Of a stretch of 64,000 bases of DNA, positions 63,137-64,000 are shown one piece after another; the first letter of the stretch is position 1; the number at the start of each line of letters is the position of its first letter. Made by a program: the position numbers and the translations under genes. The stretch comes from Streptomyces griseochromogenes (GTDB lineage: Bacteria > Actinomycetota > Actinomycetes > Streptomycetales > Streptomycetaceae). The stretch is taken from assembly GCF_001542625.1 (NCBI RefSeq), contig NZ_CP016279.1, forward strand, positions 2,356,001 to 2,420,000, written 5' to 3'. Under the pieces are notes generated by a model. It was given only the letters and a program-made list of their open reading frames with translations. It had not been told where the DNA came from and searched no databases.

Positions 63137-64000
63137 ATGCAGAGCCCGGCGGACCGGCATGACCGGCACGAGTACCCCGCCCACTGGGAGGCGGACGTGG
63201 TGCTGCGCGACGGGGGTACCGCGCGCATCCGGCCCATCACCGTTGATGACGCCGACCGCCTGATCAGCTTCTACGAGCAGGTCTCCGACGAGTCGAAGTA
63301 CTACCGCTTCTTCGCGCCGTACCCGCGACTGTCCGCCAAGGACGTCCACCGCTTCACGCACCACGACTTCGTGGACCGGGTGGGACTCGCAGCCACCATC
63401 GGCGGCGAGTTCATCGCCACCGTACGCTACGACCGCATCGGCGCCGACGGTCTGCCCGCCTCGGCTCCCGCCGACGAGGCCGAGGTCGCCTTCCTGGTCC
63501 AGGACGCCCACCAGGGCCGCGGGGTCGCCTCCGCCCTGCTGGAGCACATCGCGGCCGTCGCGCGCGAGCGCGGCATCCGCCGCTTCGCCGCCGAGGTGCT
63601 GCCCGCCAACACCAAGATGATCAAGGTGTTCACGGACGCCGGGTACACCCAGCAACGCAGCTTCGAAGACGGCGTCGTACGCCTGGAGTTCGACCTCGAA
63701 CCCACCGACCGCTCCGTCGCCGTGCAGCACGCGCGGGAGCAACGCGCCGAGGCCCGCTCGGTACGGCGGCTGCTGGCACCGGGCTCCGTCGCGGTCGTGG
63801 GCGTCGGCCGCGCACCCGGCGGGGTGGGGCGCAGCGTCCTCGGCAACCTCCGGGACGCCGGCTACACGGGCAGCCTGCACGCCGTGAACCAGGCATTCCC
63901 CGAGGACCTCAAGGAGGTCGACGGGGTGCCCGCGTACCACTCGGTGCGGGACATCGAGGGCGCGGTGGACCTCGCCGTCGTCGCCGTACCGGCCGACCAC
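63137..64000 (+). CDS. Pat-type GNAT acetyltransferase / acyl-CoA synthetase-like protein, 5' part
   Basis: 288 codons are visible and the frame runs off the right edge. Residues about 20-195 are a GNAT domain (RIRPITVDDADRL, EVAFLVQDAHQGRGVASALLEHI with the acetyl-CoA loop). From about residue 210 a CoA-binding Rossmann domain of the ADP-forming acyl-CoA synthetase type begins (LLAPGSVAVVGVGRAPGGVGRSVLGNL). This fusion is the Pat family that acetylates and so inactivates acyl-CoA synthetases. Divergent from ptsH. The rest of the protein is not in the window. Confidence 0.88.
   Translation, partial: MQSPADRHDRHEYPAHWEADVVLRDGGTARIRPITVDDADRLISFYEQVSDESKYYRFFAPYPRLSAKDVHRFTHHDFVDRVGLAATIGGEFIATVRYDRIGADGLPASAPADEAEVAFLVQDAHQGRGVASALLEHIAAVARERGIRRFAAEVLPANTKMIKVFTDAGYTQQRSFEDGVVRLEFDLEPTDRSVAVQHAREQRAEARSVRRLLAPGSVAVVGVGRAPGGVGRSVLGNLRDAGYTGSLHAVNQAFPEDLKEVDGVPAYHSVRDIEGAVDLAVVAVPADH

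Noticed and set aside
62981..64000. Long open minus-strand frame at the right edge
   Set aside because: It is the antisense shadow of the GNAT/acyl-CoA synthetase gene, whose motifs are unmistakable on the plus strand.

Overview
The window is high-GC actinobacterial chromosome, almost certainly Streptomyces. It carries the sporulation regulator whiH directly upstream of the principal sigma factor hrdB, the lexA / nrdR-nrdJ block, a topoisomerase IV pair (parE, parC), an AdoCbl-dependent ribonucleotide reductase and ptsH. From memory the order matches the conserved S. coelicolor region around SCO5799-SCO5842; that is recall, not a computed alignment. I see no insertion sequence, phage, CRISPR array, tRNA or rRNA. 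This is core chromosome, and the novelty lies in regulatory sites and small accessory modules.

Layout. 1-155: start of a membrane protein running off the left edge. 857-5482: a compact NRPS-independent siderophore locus (aminotransferase, IucA/IucC synthetase, acyltransferase). 5874-12993: genome maintenance and DNA precursor supply (DinG-like helicase, LexA with its SOS box, NrdR and NrdJ with paired NrdR boxes). 13145-21430: single genes, including TerD, a histidine phosphatase, an ADP-ribosylglycohydrolase, a drug-efflux/TetR pair with two perfect operators, and RNase HII. 21717-31711: a RecQ helicase fused to a phosphoribosyltransferase-like tail, a DUF4192 protein, a glucan-debranching-like protein, a Nudix regulator-like protein and a one-chain ABC transporter; the debranching-like and ABC genes each contain a TTA (bldA) codon. 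31875-38616: whiH, hrdB, a secreted trypsin-like protease, a small zinc-ribbon protein and parE. 39519-50141: signalling and transport, comprising a NarL-type two-component operon, a DUF485/SSS symporter operon, and an NMT1/SsuABC-type ABC operon flanked by two CitB-type response regulators, one with a CitA-like kinase. 50240-57353: an iron-box-controlled thioredoxin-fold ferredoxin, two divergent citrate-synthase-like genes, a CobW GTPase and parC. 57646-64000: an M16 peptidase pair, an M23 peptidase behind a c-di-AMP riboswitch, a GntR regulator, HPr, and the 5' part of a Pat-type acetyltransferase / acyl-CoA synthetase.

How the parts relate. Two iron systems occur (siderophore genes and the DmdR-controlled ferredoxin-like gene), as do two DNA-damage or nucleotide-stress regulons (LexA and NrdR). 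Several regulators sit next to clear palindromes: TetR, the Nudix protein, and the HTH-fused citrate synthase. The most unusual items are the citrate synthase pair, where one member has an N-terminal DNA-binding domain and the other has Glu in place of the catalytic Asp, with AT-rich palindromes both in the shared promoter and inside the coding sequence; the duplicated CitB regulators bracketing an ABC operon; the TTA-containing genes leading up to whiH; and a run of genes that look leaderless.
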